Positions 44,499-56,139 are shown, numbered from the stretch's first letter. The stretch is DNA of 64,000 nt from Pomphorhynchus laevis (GCA_012934845.2 WNNJ02001254.1:1-64000), one strand, 5' to 3'. Notes: generated by a model from the letters alone, not told the origin. Translations and numbers: made by a program.

Positions 44499-45730
44499 AT
44501 AAATTACAAATCTTTTTCATAGTCATCTTCCAAATGCAGCCGACAATTATTTCTATCCGACTGCACTGCACCGTTCCTGCGTGAGCGCGGGACTCTCAAA
44601 CATCAATTATTATTTTTTGAATAATAAATTTATTTCAAAGTAAAATTTTCAAAGTATTATTTTTTTTGTTTTTTTTTTCAAATATATTATTAATTACAAC
44701 ATATGGTTCCCTCAAAGTATTATTTGTAATAATAATGAAGAGATTATTATAAGATCCAATTGCCTCTAGGCATGAGTAAAATAAATAAATTACAAAAATA
44801 ATCACATAAATATATAATTGTAATCAAGGCACTGATAAATATATTATTCAATCTTTAGGAACTAAAACAAATGAAGAGCTAAGTATATTTCCGATTTAAG
44901 TTCACTTGATTGGCGTTAATCACACATCTACATTATATATATTTCCATTCTAGAGCCATTTCATGCTTTCAATATCTTTCAACGGCATCTGCGATAAGCG
45001 AGGGCAACTGAAAATATGAAGTAATGCAGAACATTCAACGTTGTAGAAAAACAAATGCAATTTGCCGAATGAGAGTGAAATGGTTGTCTGATCTTGCAGA
45101 ACTTTGAGTGCTAAGCGTATAGTGAGACTCGCCATATCATCGGACGTTTGTGGCAATTAGGCAATCCCCAATTATCCTAAATATACGATGGCGTCTTGTA
45201 TATTGCGGGATCTAAGTCAGCAACTTTTGAATAAAAAAATTTTCGATGTTCCAAATATGCAGCTGCTTCTGGTAATCAAAATCGTAAGCGTATGGAAGAC
45301 GAAAGTAAAAGTAACTTACTAAGTACTATGACAACCGTTAACGAACATTTTGATGAAACATCAACTACACGTTTAACATATTTCCAAAGGCAGTTATCGA
45401 TAAGACAAAAATTTTCCGAGGTTACTTAATTCTCCAAATGCGCCTTTAATGACCAGCGAGTGGTGACTGTCACTCGAAGGTATTTGTAAGATAGCAAAAT
45501 TCCTTCCAATGCAGAATCATAATAAAGAATACGATCTGCTCGTCTGCGATGACATCCTTTCCGAAACTTAACAATTTTCGTTTTATTGATATTTACAACT
45601 AATTGATTACGAAAACAATACTCTTGTAAAGCTGTAAGCGCTAATTGAGTAGACATTAAATCTGAAGATATTATTGCTAGATCGTCCGCGTAAAGGAGAA
45701 TCGTAATATTTGGTGAGACTGTGTAGGAAC

Positions 45731-46234
45731 TTAGGGAGATCCATAAGATAGAGATAATAATAATGAACTAAGCGGAGCACCTTGAAGCACGCCTTGATTA
45801 GCCATGAATGGCTCAGAGTAGTTTACACCGTCAAATATACTTAAAAAGTTTGACTGTAAAATTCTCTCTATCGCATGCAACATTCGGCCTTGAATATTGA
45901 CCATTGAACTAAGTTTGTCCAGAAGCAGTAATCTATTAATACTATAAAAAGCTTTTGAGAAATCCACGAAAACGGAATACAGCGAGCTATGAATATCGAA
46001 CGCATCCACGACTTTTGATTGTAGCACAGTGAATGCGTCCAGCATTGAATGCTTCCGACGGAATCCATATTGCTCCTCTGGTATGCAATGTCCGCGATTT
46101 CTAAGAAGTCGAATAGTTATAATCTGCGAGAACACCTTGTAAGAGTGATAGAGGAGGACTATTCCTATGTAAGAATCCTTCAATAACGTGACACCGTTGC
46201 CCTGTACAATACCTTTATGATTACATCTCTCCAA
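45731..46234 (-). pseudogene. LINE reverse transcriptase (M1)
   Basis: 167 residues: ITIRLLRNRGHCIPEEQYGF (motif 1/2), SVFVDFSKAFYSIN (motif A with F-x-D-x-x-K-A-F) and GVLQGAPLSSLLLSL (motif B). The frame ends before the catalytic YxDD. The following open frame (45426-45656) has the motif D/E region NINKTKIVKF. A related copy is M2 at 61030-64000. Confidence 0.8.
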
Positions 46235-46937
46235 TTACGAGGAAACTGGCAACCATTAAATATTGAATTATAGAAGAATACCCATAACTTTCAAGTAGAC
46301 TGTATGAATCTCTAATATGTTCTACACACAATTTGTCCACATCCGATGCTTTATTTTGGGCCGTGTTAAACAGAGCAAATTCTATTTCGCGTGCGCTAAA
46401 GGGACGGTTTATAGGGTCCGAGCTAAATTTATCGCAAACTTCTTCCGTCCGTTTAAAATCTGCAAAATGAACGTTGCCATCTGTAAATATATTTGAGAAG
46501 TGAGCACGCCAATCACCAACAGAAATTCTGGATGCGAGCTCGCAAGATTGTGGTCTCAAAAGCCACGGAGCCCTCTCGGCTTTGCTCAATTGGATAATTT
46601 CTCTCCTAATCGAACAATCACCTTTCAAGTCCTTCCACGATGCACAGAAATGACGGCGTAGTTGAAAATATGTATCATTCACTGCTGTTTCAAACAGAGT
46701 CTGTTTATATAAAAGTGGTAAGATCTTACGAATATTCTTCAGCGAATAAGGTTGTTTGATCACTGGCAAACTTTTTACACTCGAAACCGAACAGACGCAT
46801 GCGTTTAAGAGCGAATTCCGCAACAAGTCGAAACTTAAATCGAAATCACCGATATCCTGTAACATTCGGGCACTTTGAACGCTATCGAGATTCAAGCGAT
46901 CTTGCCGCACAATTCTACAAGGCGACGAGCTCTCCAT
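46221..46937 (-). pseudogene. LINE endonuclease-RT connecting region (M1)
   Basis: 238 residues between the endonuclease and the RT. It contains the W-x-x-HFSNIFTDGN and NKASDVDKLCVEHI segments typical of the linker and RT motif 0/1 in jockey/CR1/I-type LINEs. Ends in the same region where the RT frame (45731-46234) begins, showing a frameshift near 46225. Confidence 0.7.
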
Positions 46938-47426
46938 ATTCTAAAAATTCTTAAAAAATACTCCATATATTAAGCAGGTAGCGGGTTTATGCTTACGTCT
47001 CAACGTCCATTCATTGGAAAAATCAAGAGATTTATTGTGGATCCCGGCATTAGCAAAGACAAAATCGATGCAACTTCTTCCGTTGGAGTTTCGTATGACC
47101 AACCTTCTGCTTACATGTAAAATTAAATTGAATGAAACGAAGTTGATTTACAAGTTAATTAAATGTTTCTTATGAAGGATACTTTGCATTGACATCCCCT
47201 GCAATAATTATTGGATGGTGTAAATTTATAGTAGAGAGGAAAGTATCTATCTTTTTTATTAGTATGATTCTTTTAAAAAGTTTCTATCTTTTTTATTACA
47301 ATCAATTCACTTCAAAGTGGTTCCAGCAAATGAGCATTAGGTTAAACAAAAACATTGACAACAATCTTCCTTTTCCTTTTTCGAGCGTTGCTTACTCATC
47401 GCTGAATGGTGCCGAGCAAAAGAGCA

Positions 47427-48131
47427 TTAAAAAGCCTTTTGTCTCGTGTACCTCACACAGATCGATGCAACTTTAGCCAATAGGACACCTAAACGCTGAC
47501 ACAGCAATTTTATACTTACACTGTAAGGCATCTGAGCACGTTGAGCTGATTTTGTTGCTATCCAACTTAAAATTCTTTCAGTTTCAGTTTCAACATAACC
47601 CGTTATAGAAAATATAAGAGGATAATAAGTTCCTCGTTCAACTTGCACTATTCTTTCGGTGTACTTTGAGTATTTTCTTCTTTGGTGGTATTCATTACAC
47701 TCCTTCGGACTTTTGGAAATATATGATGGTGATAGATGATTATAAATGCATACGTCCATATAGGATTTTATCATATACTCACCAAAGATACCCCTACATG
47801 AAATATCAAGACGTGCGCGTGGGTACGTGCAAGTAACCGAGGAGTCCATGACCATGTTTGTAGGGATTTCTTGTAATTCGGGTTTAATTCTGACTTTGCA
47901 AATTTCATTCAGCTCTTTAGCAATTACATCTCGCATAATGTTATGACGAATGATTATCACACCACCTGCTTTACAAGAGAGCATATGAGAAATCGAAGCA
48001 ACCTCCTCACCACAAGAGCATTTTTTGTAATTTTCGATTAGATTTAAAGCTAATGATACATTGATTTCGGTAGCAATTTTAACTTTTTCTTCTTTGATCT
48101 GCTTCGTAATTTTAAGTTGAGAGCAGCTCAA
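47427..48131 (-). pseudogene. RLE LINE CCHC and endonuclease (copy F)
   Basis: 234 residues with a clear Cys-Cys-His-Cys cluster (CSCGEEVASISHMLSC), IIRHNIMRDVI, ARLDISCRGI, KSYMDVCIYN and KYTERIVQVERG. Most complete endonuclease domain besides copy A. It is more diverged from copies A, C and E than they are from one another. Confidence 0.8.
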
Positions 48132-49335
48132 TTCCTCCCAGTTTTACCATCGATAAGCGGAGCAATAAAAGAGTCGAAAATGCATTTTCATCTTTTACTA
48201 TTTGGTCAGGTTTAATCAAACAAAAGCCACCATATTTTGTAGATAAGAAGCAAATCGATTCAATTTGGTCGTTAATATTTTCCTGTCCGATAATAGCTTG
48301 TAGTAAACTATTTTAAATGCACAATGATAACGGTTTAAACAACGACGAGTCGAGCTTACAAGTTCAAATCAGGTATGTCCAACTGTGCTGCATAGAGTTT
48401 CTAAACACGTAATAAGCAATTTGAGGATCGAAATCAGCAATTTTTGATAAATCATCGATCATTTTTGTTCATTTTGTGACTTTCATTGTTACGTAGTTGT
48501 TTATAAACCTTTTCAGTACCACATGGCGATCCCAATATAGTAATCTCTTCATCTGTAACGTGAATTCCCGTTTCCGCGAACAACATTCTCGAACTAGTAA
48601 TATTTTTTTAATAAACCAGTAGCTTACATTTAGACGTATTAATGTGGTGGTCATAGTGCAAACCAATCTTCCGTAAACGCAAGAAAACCTTGATGACGTC
48701 ACTGATAGGACCAACGCAATATGCGTCATACGCTTACCACCTGTGTGTAACCATATTAGAACATAACTGTAAATCTTTGATCATAGGTAATGAAGCTGCT
48801 GCAAAGGCAGCCATCGCGAGAGGCCATCCTTGATTAAAACCTCGGGAAAGACTTGTTTTGCCATCAACGCATAAAGTCAGAAAACATCTAACAAGTGCTT
48901 AAAAAAGTGATGGGCAGGTCGTCTTGATGTTCTTCAAAGCAAGTTCTCTGTTCAACAAATTGAAAGCATTCTGAGCGTCAATTTGTAAAATCACATTGTC
49001 ATCATTGTTCTCGAATATCTCTCGTAACGAATTGATCGCTGCTTCTATTCCACAGCGTTGACCTGCGCAGAGCTGAATGTTACCTGCGGCATTTTGTAGG
49101 TCACCAGAAATTGTCGATGACTTCATGACGATACGCCTACTAATCTCTCCGATTCCAATTGGTCTGATACCTAGTTGTTTATCGAGTGGAATAAGCCTGT
49201 TGACCATAAAAGCATCAGTGTTATCGGTTGTCAACTTGCCATTGGCAACCCTGATTGATAAGAATAATAATTCAACTGATACCATTCTTTGTAAAGCTAA
49301 TTTAAATCTCCCTGTTTCCATAAGTTTAATCGTCT
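47427..49335 (-). mobile_element. RLE LINE, 5'-truncated, copy F
   Basis: Minus strand. RT N-terminal part (48899-49321) with MVNRLIPLDKQLGIRPIGIG and LQIDAQNAFNLLNRELA (motif A), a broken middle (48150-48890) and an intact-looking C-terminus (47427-48131). It lacks the N-terminal Cys cluster; the 5' end near 49500 adjoins LINE J2. Confidence 0.75.
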
Positions 49336-49539
49336 CATAATCGTTTCCCTAATCGTGTTAGCCTTTCTACATTGAATCTTTTGCAAAATGAGTTGAGCAA
49401 ATACTGTTGAAGTTTTAAGAGAAAAGTCAGAAACACTCATATATGAAGGTCTTCGGTATACAGATCAGTGAGTATTTTCACAAATTCCAATGACGCATTG
49501 CCCTGAGGAATTTAAAAAATATTTGGAGAGTGGATATCG

Positions 49540-51123
49540 GACGGGGGAGGCTAATAGCATTGTGATGGCGACCTCCTTTCTCTGATTGTCTGTCAAAAGC
49601 TGACAGGCACGAGTGGAGAGTGGCGCGTGGGTTCTTGAGGTGCCCGGAAGTGACCCCTAAGAGTTTAGGATATCTGTGACAGATAGATTCCCACTCCTGA
49701 AGTCACACCAAGGCGGAATCGGTTAGGGGAGATTGAGTGAATCCATAATTTTGTAAGGATAGTGACTCCTCTAAAACTTCGTCAAAGCTTATGCTACCAA
49801 TCCAAACAAAGGATATATCCTTCCATCAGACAAACTTTTCAAACTTGAATATCTTCCATAAGGAAGCCTGAGATGGATTAAGGTAAACAATGCTTGCTTT
49901 ATCCCTGGTCAGATGGAACCTATATCTAGAGCTTCAATATTCATTCAAGAAGGTCTGTCTGGCGGAAACATAGATTGGGAAGATGTAGCATTTTAGCGAG
50001 GACCTTGAGTTTTGTTGGAGTAGGATTGCATATGCGATCTTTATAGGTGGTCGCAAGCAACACGGTAGCTTGCGAAGAGAGGTAGGGATTAAATTCGGTC
50101 AAACTCTACCCATTCGAGGGAAGAGTTGAATAATGCTTGAAAGAAGGCCACTCTGATGGGATCAAAGTGACACCTTCTAAGCAACGTATCTTTCTGTATC
50201 CGCCAGCGAATAAGGTCATGAGAGGTGGTCTGATGTTGGCACGACTGCTTAGTACAGATGGGCTCCAACAACCACTTCTTATGAAACAGTAATATGTCGA
50301 GGAGAGAATTAGTTGTTGAGCAATGAAAGATGGAACAAGGTGGTTTGTGAAAAAGATAGTCGTTCCTGGTTCTGCGGTTTGCTGCATTAATTCAACGACC
50401 AGTTATGTCGTTGAAGTTACCAAGTAACATGTCATAACCGCTACTTAATATACGATCCAGGAGGTTACGATTCTTGTGAATTTCTCCTGGCCGGGTATAG
50501 ATATTGGCTATGCTGATGAGTTTACCGTTTTTAAAGAGTGATATAGCTAAGCAAGACAGGGCTGGACAAGAATAATTAAGTAAGATGGATGATCTTAAGG
50601 TGCTCTTTACTAGGGTTAAAAGACCTTGAGATGAATAAGAGTAAGGTGGATTTATGTACCAAGTATAGTAGATGTAAATGTGATTTGGAATAAATCGAGT
50701 AGTCTTGGGGGATACGGATAGACCGCGTCTCCTGAAGGACTATAACATCTGCATATCTACCAGATAAAAAACTAAGGGCAGAAGCACCTCTCGAATTCCA
50801 CTGAAGGATATTCAGTGAAAAAAACTCTTTAATACTTTGCATTGTGTTAAGTTAGCTGGAGTGGGATGTCTCCTCCTAGTCTTGGAAGAAGGCAGGATTG
50901 GTTTTTTGGAAGAGGAAGTGAATCTCCTCTTAGAATTCATACTTGAAGAATTTGATTTTGCTCTCTTCTTTGAAGATTTAGCAACAGGAAGAGAGGTTAT
51001 GTAAGGCTTAGATGGTGTATTTGCCAAACTGGCGATCATTAATTCAATCGATCGAGTTGTTTTTTTGTTGAAGTGTTCTAAAGAAGTTGAAAATTTCGTC
51101 CATATTACGTCCAGATGAGTTAC
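49540..51123 (-). mobile_element. Jockey-like LINE copy J2, part downstream of the gypsy insertion
   Basis: Minus strand. Residual ORF1 tail (50812-51123, Lys/Ser-rich), ORF2 start at about 50842 with an AP-endonuclease N-terminus (LNILQWNSRG at residue 9, VLQETR at residue 35), and further endonuclease remnants to 49540. Split by the gypsy element; the 5' part resumes at 54998. Confidence 0.75.
50576..50842 (-). pseudogene. LINE AP-endonuclease N-terminus (J2)
   Basis: 88 residues: ILQWNSRGASALSF (first catalytic Asn), ADVIVLQETRSI (catalytic Glu) and YSIYSKS. These are the first two motifs of APE-type LINE endonucleases. The frame is broken afterwards. ORF1 overlaps its start (ORF1 frame ends at 50812), a usual LINE arrangement. 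Confidence 0.8.
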
Positions 51124-51213
51124 TGTTAAGATCCAAAGTGAGGCTAAAGTAGCTTTATTGAAAACATCTACAAAACAAATAACATTAAAACACAAGTTAG
51201 TTAATTCACGACA
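51124..51213 (-). repeat. Gypsy 3' LTR (90 bp)
   Basis: Identical to 54908-54997. Read on the minus strand it starts TGTCGTG and ends TTAACA and contains AATAAA. Very short for a gypsy LTR. Confidence 0.95.
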
Positions 51214-51679
51214 TTCTCCTCCGCCAAACATAATCTCGTAGATACACGGGAGTAGCTTTATTTCGCATGGGTCTTTCGTTGCTCTGCAGAATTTCATTTC
51301 CTTTCTCGTCGGATATTTTGAAAGTATCGTTTAAAGTATCGTCGTCCGTACTCACAGTTTTATCGTCGCTGTAGCTGGTATCAGGGTTATAGCTGCTTTC
51401 AATATCATCTTTAGTAGTAGTTGTAAGTTGTGATGTATCGTTCGTACATTCATGATCTTCTATCATTAGATTTTGGCAGCTATCTCCACCTGACAACCGT
51501 TGTCCGATATCGAAACCGGGAGCCACGTCCCTTAAAGAAACCGCACCTTGTCGTTGATTAGGATATTCGATGATAGCGTATTTGTTGTTAGCAGTCACAA
51601 GTTTAGCTGGACAACCTATTGGTTCATATTTCGATTCACGTCTATGATTCCGGACAAGTACAGATGCACCATCGGTCAT
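51206..51679 (-). pseudogene. Gypsy integrase C-terminal tail
   Basis: 157 residues in the same frame as the integrase, separated only by the TGA at 51680-51682. Contains GASVLVRNHRRESKYEPIG, a basic strand typical of the integrase C-terminal domain, then an acidic Asp/Thr-rich stretch and a short basic end (YVWRRRMS). The reading frame stops inside the 3' LTR. Confidence 0.8.
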
Positions 51680-52474
51680 TCATTTTGGAAACGTTTTGCC
51701 TTCATTACTCTTTCTGGGGTAAGAAAATATCCGTTCATGAGGTGTGTAGTTGGTTGAAGTACATAAAAGACTCCTTATGCTATTGAGTGCTCTTAATAAT
51801 ATTATTTGCCACTGATGAATAGACATTCGTTCACTTCGTAACGTGGTAGTTATAGCTGTCCAAATTGTTAAATTGTATCGTTCGCATTGCTCGTTACCTC
51901 TTGGGTTGTACGGTGTTGTGGAACTGCTAGCGATTCCTCTCTCACTGAGAAATTGTCTGACATCCGATGACAGAAACGACGTACCTCTATCCGAATGAAT
52001 ATATTCTGGACAACCAAAAATAGCAAATATTTCGTACAAACAATGACACACAGTTTTAGCAGACATATCGGGGCACGCGTAGGCAAAAGGAAACCGACTA
52101 TACTCATCAATCACAACAAGGAGGAAACGGGATCTTGAATTACTCGGTAATGGTCCTTTGAAATCTATGCATAATCGCTCAAAAGGGCGGGTAGCTTTAA
52201 TTACATGAGCCGTACAGGTATTTGAAAATCGAGGCTTAGAAAATTTACAAGCTTCACAACGTTCACAAATATTTTTCACATCATTTACTGAGAATGGAAG
52301 ATTTCGTGATCTGACATAATGAGTTAACCGTCCTACCCCAGGGTGACATAATGATTCGTAAAGTTCTCGTAATCCTCTATCGAAATTGGAAGTAGCACAT
52401 ATTCTAGATAAGGTATCTGCTGGTCCATTCAAAGATCCCGGGCGGTAGAATATTTCAAAATCGTAATTGGCCAA
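51680..52474 (-). pseudogene. Gypsy integrase
   Basis: 264 residues: end of RNase H (FEIFYRPGSLNGPADTLSR), HHCC-like zinc domain (C-H-P-G-V-G ... CERCEACKFSK), catalytic core with D (CIDFKGPLP), D (HSDRGTSFLS) and E (GNEQCERYN). The D,D-35-E triad is intact. Ends at an in-frame TGA (51680-51682), after which the same frame continues. Confidence 0.9.
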
Positions 52475-52868
52475 TTCTGCTTTCCAACGTTGTATTTTGT
52501 CGTTTTTTATCTTGCTTCCGTTTAGTTGATTGAATATAAAACTAACTGATCAATGGTCTGTGATGATTTTGAAATGCCTTCCGATAAGAAAATGTCGCCA
52601 CTTAATAAGGGATTCCACTATGGCTAAAGCCTCTTTCTCGATTGCTGCCCATCTCTGCTCGCTTACAGAAAGTTTTCTTGAAAAAAAACGCAATCGGACG
52701 ACCGTCTCCGTTCAGTGTAGCCGTAATGCACGTTTCAGAAGCGTCTGTCTCGACTGTTAGCTCTTGAGCGTTATCGATGTGGTATAAAGAAGCACTCGCA
52801 ATATCTGCTTTAAGCTTTTCAAATGACAGTTTTGATTCAGCGTTCATAGGGAATGAAGCGTTTCTCAA
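52475..52868 (-). pseudogene. Gypsy RNase H region, broken
   Basis: The open part 52602-52868 begins at the RT-RNase H tether and has LTVETDASETCITATLN (TDAS active-site motif). An A8 run at 52681-52688 shifts the frame. The correct frame continues through a Glu-containing segment and meets a TGA near 52549 before rejoining the integrase frame at 52474. Confidence 0.85.
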
Positions 52869-53509
52869 GAATTCAATCTTTTGTGAAAATTCTGGTATCC
52901 AAGACGAGTAGTAAGCAAAGAGTCCAATACTTCGTTGTAAGGATCTGACATCGTAGGGGGGAGTTCATGTAAAGCCTGCAATCTGTCCGGATCTGGTTTC
53001 AGTACTCCTTGACAAATTAAGTAGCCGAGAAGCTTTATTTCTTTCTTGTTAAATTCACATTTAGTTGTATTCATTGTGAGCCCGCACTTGGTAGCGATAC
53101 TGTTGAATTTGCCCTGATTTTCGTCGTGTTCTTGCTGGGTCATTCCGCAAATTGTAATGTTATCTAGATAGGCAAATGTACTTTTTAATTCATTTGTTTC
53201 AATCATGTGATCCATACATCGCTGAAAGCATGACACTGCATTCTTCAAACCAAAGGGCAATCTCGCAAAGCAATATAATCTTCCATCTGCTTCAAAGGCA
53301 GTATATAGTCTATCGTCTGGATGTAGAGGAACTTGATGATAAGCAGACTGTAAGTCAATTGTAGAAAACCATTTGTATTTACTAATTTCATACACAAGAT
53401 CTTGTAAGTTTGGCAAATGATAGGCATCCAGCAATGTATATTTATTTATCGTTTGTGAGTAATCAATAACAAGCCTGCGTTTATGTCTCTCCGAGCGCGT
53501 AACTACCAC
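52865..53509 (-). pseudogene. Gypsy reverse transcriptase
   Basis: Contains RRLVIDYSQTINKYT, FSTIDLQSAYHQVPL (motif A), RLPFGLKNAVSCFQRCM (motif B) and AYLDNITICG (motif C at 53159-53170, YLDN instead of YxDD). YLDN is, from memory, a recurrent variant in one gypsy branch, so not necessarily a defect. The frame is lost at a G run, 52956-52961 (C run on the coding strand). Upstream, a TGA separates it from the gag-protease frame. Confidence 0.9.
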
Positions 53510-53518
53510 TTGAGCTCG

Positions 53519-54869
53519 TCATGGTGAAATACAAGGTTCGATAATCCCATCTTTCAATAACTTCTGAACCTCCGATCGAATAAAATCACGATCGGCTGGA
53601 TTATACCGGCGAGACCTCGTTGCAATTGGAATGTAATGTTCATTTAAATGTGAAAATGGTAGAACTGGCTTGAAATATATAGGTCGCAAAGCAGCAATTA
53701 CCAATTCGTTTCTAGGACCATTCAATTTTGGTTTGAAACTCTTATGCTCATTCATAAAATCCATCCTTAATATTGCTTCGGTACATAAGTCGTCCAGAAC
53801 ATGAAATATAATGTTTTTATAAATTTGGGACTTGTAGATGATGGACGTAGTGACATGGCCTTTAGTTAAAGTCTTGAAGCGATTAGTGGTTATTGTAATA
53901 GGCCGTATATCTCTGACGATAGGCAATTTCATCTTACTCACAATATCAGTTCGAATAAAACTATAACAACTCTCTGTGTCAAACAAACACTCTACTCTTT
54001 TGTTGCAAATGGATATTTGGTCTACAGCTTTTCGGTCAGACAGTATTGAAGAAATGCACGCAGAGTATTTATTACGACCGAATTGTGAAGATCGACACGC
54101 TCTTGCAAAATGTCCTTCCTTCTGACATTTATGGCAAATTGAATTTTTTGCCGGACAAGATTCTCGACTATGCTTTGATTGACTTCCACAAAAAAAGCAC
54201 TTCCAATTACTTTTGATTGTTGCAACTACTCTATCATTCATTTGTGCCAGTTGATCTGCCGCCTCTTCCTTTCTGCTGTCGGAAACATGAGCTAGTCGAT
54301 AATAAGGTCCTTCGATTACCGTTGAACGTTTTTCCGCACTTTCCATAGCTTTTGCAATTTCAAAAGCGTCTGTTAGTGTTAAGGTACAGTTTTCAAGTAA
54401 ACGTTCTCTAATTTTCTTTGAGGAAATACCCGCTATGAACGCATTTGGAATTACCTGATCTCGGTGATCTTGTGCCGATACTTCTTCGAACTTACATTCT
54501 GAGGCTAGTTGCTTTAAACTATTAGTGTTGTTGAATATCTTCTGCATCTTCTTGTCTCCTCGCGAATAGTATATATCGAGCATAAATGACATTGGTCGGT
54601 CGCTCAAACATCGATCGAAGCGTCTTGATAGCTTCTGCATAATCAGACAGTTGAATTGACTTGAAAATTTGAGGAGAAACGTAATTACGCAGTAACGTTA
54701 ATCGAATCTCACACGGAGCTCCGATGTGTTCGATAAACGCTTCGAATGTTGATAGCCAATGTTTCCAAATATCCGCTCCGTTTGGGTCTTCTGTGTCTAT
54801 TGTAAGTTTACTTGGCGGCAGATATCGTGCATAATCAATGTTCGCCAATCCGTTTCCGACTGGGTCCAT
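53519..54869 (-). pseudogene. Gypsy gag and protease region
   Basis: ATG at 54869 (residues MDPVGNGLANID), first frame to 54522, continued in the frame 53519-54640: a frameshift at about 54525. The capsid-like region is followed by two zinc knuckles (CFFCGSQSKHSRESC near 54150-54195 and CHKCQKEGHFARAC near 54090-54135), then the aspartic protease with FDTES near 53979. The usual D-T/S-G active-site Gly is Glu here. The start of the RT follows (DGIIEPCISP), ended by a TGA near 53517. Confidence 0.85.
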
Positions 54870-54907
54870 CTTGACAACAAATGCTCACACAAATGTTTTC
54901 AATAAAT

Positions 54908-54997
54908 TGTTAAGATCCAAAGTGAGGCTAAAGTAGCTTTATTGAAAACATCTACAAAACAAATAACATTAAAACACAAGTTAGTTAATTCACGACA
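54908..54997 (-). repeat. Gypsy 5' LTR (90 bp)
   Basis: Identical to the 3' LTR. A 14-nt segment (54938-54951) is the exact reverse complement of 54893-54906, just inside the element where a primer-binding site should lie. Confidence 0.95.
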
Positions 54998-55300
54998 GTT
55001 ACACACCGAATTTGCCGTTACGGGGGAGTAGACATTGTTCTTTACTGTACGTCTTCTCAAATAGTCCTTGAATGTTGGACATATTGACTACGCAGGATGT
55101 TCAAGTCCGAAATTCGTGCATTTTGGGCTAGTTTGCATTGTGTTTCATGGACGGATTCATCAGATCCACACACCGCATTTCTTCATTCTATCACAGGTGG
55201 AGTTCCAGTGTCCCCACATGTGACACTTGTTACAATGTTAAAATGTAAAATTGTCCGTACTTTCAATTTTAAAGTTTATATTGCAACCCATGAAAGTATT
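54998..55300 (-). mobile_element. Jockey-like LINE J2, part upstream of the gypsy insertion (ORF1)
   Basis: Continuation of J2. On the minus strand a CCHC zinc knuckle, CNKCHMWGHWNSTC (55193-55234), is visible, and a second one follows after a one-base frameshift. ORF1 proteins of jockey-type LINEs carry such knuckles and bind element RNA. The 5' boundary of the LINE is not clear beyond 55300. Confidence 0.7.
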
Positions 55301-56063
55301 GAATAATAGGCTTCGACATAATAGGCTTTGATACTAGAGTTTCTTTATGGGAACAATTTTCTGTATAGAACTTAGCAAAAGATGTGGCTAAGTCCGAGAA
55401 TACGAAGGATATTCTGTAATATTATTCATCACTGTTGCAGAGTTAATCATATCTCTATTAGGTTGTGTATTAATAAATAAATTCGTTGAAATACCGTTTC
55501 TTTGCATTAGAATTGTGGGGTTAATGCTAACCATATCAAGTAGTTTCTTAATCGGAGGAAACTCCTCCATTTTACGATTTAGAGCAGTAAAGTTACTAAC
55601 TTTAATTTCTTCAGTTTGCATTATAAGTTTTTCAATCAAGTGAGTGGAATATTTGTAAACGACGCTCTTGAACAACGTTAGCACATCGAAATAAATATTT
55701 GTATTACAGTTACATAATTGCTACAATATGTATGATTTCTTAAAACAGTTATAGAAATATGAGCTGATAAAGTTATAAATATACATTTATTCTTGAAATT
55801 TCGATGACTATTTTAATTCTGCCCGCTACTTGAATCCTACCTGTACGCCAACAGCAGTACGCTACATTCAGTATTAATGGACCTCATCAGCTACCAATGA
55901 AATATCTACGTTTCACGTTTTCTGTCCTTTATTGTTGGCTGACAATCACTCAACTCGTCTGCTTTTATTGGCAATTAGATTTAAATGTAAGACGAAAGTC
56001 TTTCATTAAATTTAATTCCCAATAAAAGTAGACGTGTTGAGTGATCGTCAGCCAACATTAAAA

Positions 56064-56139
56064 ATACCGAAACTTGAAACGTAGGTATTGGATCAGTAGC
56101 TGATGAAGTCCACCATTACTGAAATGTGGCGTACTGCTG
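56064..56139 (+). ncRNA. Permuted hammerhead-like motif, family P (tandem unit 1)
   Basis: GAAAC (56069-56073), CAGTAG-CTGATGA (56100-56106), GTA (56131-56133), CTGCTG (56134-56139). Stem I CTGCTG/CAGTAG has six pairs with one wobble; stem II is weak. A second unit follows 391 bp downstream. Confidence 0.4.

Larger units (their letters stand above)
44950..47205 (-). mobile_element. CR1/jockey-type LINE, decayed, copy M1
   Basis: Minus strand. The endonuclease end is at 47000-47205 (IIAGDVNAK, and GRSCIDFVFANAG, the AP-endonuclease D-N and S-x-x-D motifs), connecting region 46221-46937, RT 45731-46234, thumb 45426-45656, and a possible C-terminal remnant 44950-45156. Two or more frameshifts; motif C lies in a broken stretch between 45656 and 45731. 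Confidence 0.75.
51124..54997 (-). mobile_element. Ty3/gypsy LTR retrotransposon, complete
   Basis: 3874 bp, bounded by identical 90-bp LTRs with TG...CA ends and a 5-bp target-site duplication (GTTAC at 51119-51123 and 54998-55002). Gag, protease, RT, RNase H and integrase occur in gypsy order on the minus strand. The coding region is broken by frameshifts (about 54525, 52956-52961, 52681-52688) and TGA stops (near 53517, 52549, 51681). Inserted in ORF1 of LINE J2. Lineage resembles K02A2.6/Mag-like families by its RT sequence (from memory, not a search). Confidence 0.95.

Noticed and set aside
51680-53519. TGA read as Trp (alternative genetic code)
   Set aside because: Two gypsy stops would fit Trp, but the third and the PLE stop fit Arg, and many Trp residues elsewhere use TGG. 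Simple mutation explains all.
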